5,440 nt of DNA from an uncultured Clostridia bacterium (GTDB taxonomy: Bacteria; Bacillota; Clostridia; Oscillospirales; Ruminococcaceae): NCBI GenBank assembly GCA_947177695.1, contig CAMWVO010000164.1:1-5440 (forward strand). The letters are read 5' to 3'. The position numbers were made by a program, and so were the translations under genes. The notes below the pieces were generated by a model. That model did no database searches. It had not been told where the DNA came from and was given only the letters and a program-made list of their open reading frames with translations. The stretch's first letter is position 1; the number at the start of each line of letters is the position of its first letter. Positions 5,229-5,440 of this stretch are shown piece by piece.

Positions 5229-5440
5229 TTACACTCCGCCCATTTCTGCACCAAGCAGAAACAAAGTCAGCCCTCCCAGTATAAACGGCAGAAACCGTAT
5301 TGGGAACAGAAGCAGACCCATTCCAAGCTCGTAGTGGTATTCCTCCATGCTGAACAGCTTTTTGGGATCGTTCACATAGTAAAGCCGCAAAACATGGGGC
5401 GGAGAAATGTGATAAAATGTTGCATGATAGATTTTAGTCT
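5229..5440 (-). CDS. C-terminal part of a membrane protein, cut by the window edge
   Basis: The open frame enters from beyond the right edge and ends at a TAA at 5229-5231; 69 residues are visible. The stretch HVLRLYYVNDPKKLF (residues 15-29 of the visible part) looks like the end of a beta domain of DUF3592 type, where a VxxYY strand is followed by an NDPKK-like segment. A hydrophobic segment follows (about 42-63, containing GLLLFP and LGGLTLFLLG), then a short AEMGGV tail. This suggests a membrane protein whose last helix is C-terminal. It was chosen over the other - frames because they either stop early or give compositions unlike a protein. It is upstream of, and probably co-transcribed with, the 117-aa gene, which may be a distant relative. 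Its start and promoter lie outside the window. Confidence 0.68.
   Translation of the reverse strand, partial: TKIYHATFYHISPPHVLRLYYVNDPKKLFSMEEYHYELGMGLLLFPIRFLPFILGGLTLFLLGAEMGGV

Overview
The window looks like chromosomal DNA from a Gram-positive Clostridia-type bacterium, most like a Ruminococcus or another Oscillospiraceae member. The grounds are strong GGAGG/AAGGAG ribosome binding sites, sigma-A promoters close to consensus, a DUF6062-like protein, and a surface protein with a Thr/Ala/Glu stalk and a hydrophobic C-terminus of the kind common in ruminococci. The genus is an inference. No mobile element, CRISPR array, tRNA or rRNA was seen.

Left part (1-2810, + strand). Positions 1-151 hold no supportable gene, only a small hairpin at 107-124. 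A very good promoter (152-180) should start a leader of about 130 nt before prfB, which encodes peptide chain release factor 2. This prfB lacks the usual programmed frameshift: the Leu25-Asp26 codons read straight through as CTT GAC. The leader carries two tiny overlapping ORFs, one ending in UAG and one in UGA, and a perfect 12-nt palindrome. After prfB come a 197-aa membrane-anchored protein of unknown function and a TtcA-type PP-loop tRNA thiolase, spaced by 25 and 20 nt. The three probably form one operon with a translation theme and one unexplained passenger.

Middle (2807-4130). A 67-aa unknown protein on the - strand converges on ttcA so tightly that the two stop codons overlap in TTAA. 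It diverges from a strongly promoted secreted protein (3276-3971) made of a signal peptide, a beta-rich domain resembling a carbohydrate-binding module, a Thr/Ala/Glu stalk and a C-terminal membrane anchor. Two terminators follow; the second, with a 16-bp stem, probably serves both strands.

Right part (4130-5440, - strand). A three-gene run enters from beyond the right edge: a partial membrane protein, a 117-aa membrane protein (both faintly DUF3592-like), then a 227-aa DUF6062-like protein with two identically spaced Cys/His motifs.

No defence or mobile system was found. The points most worth a second look are the frameshift-free prfB with its leader ORFs, the duplicated metal-site pattern in the DUF6062-like protein, and the surface protein.
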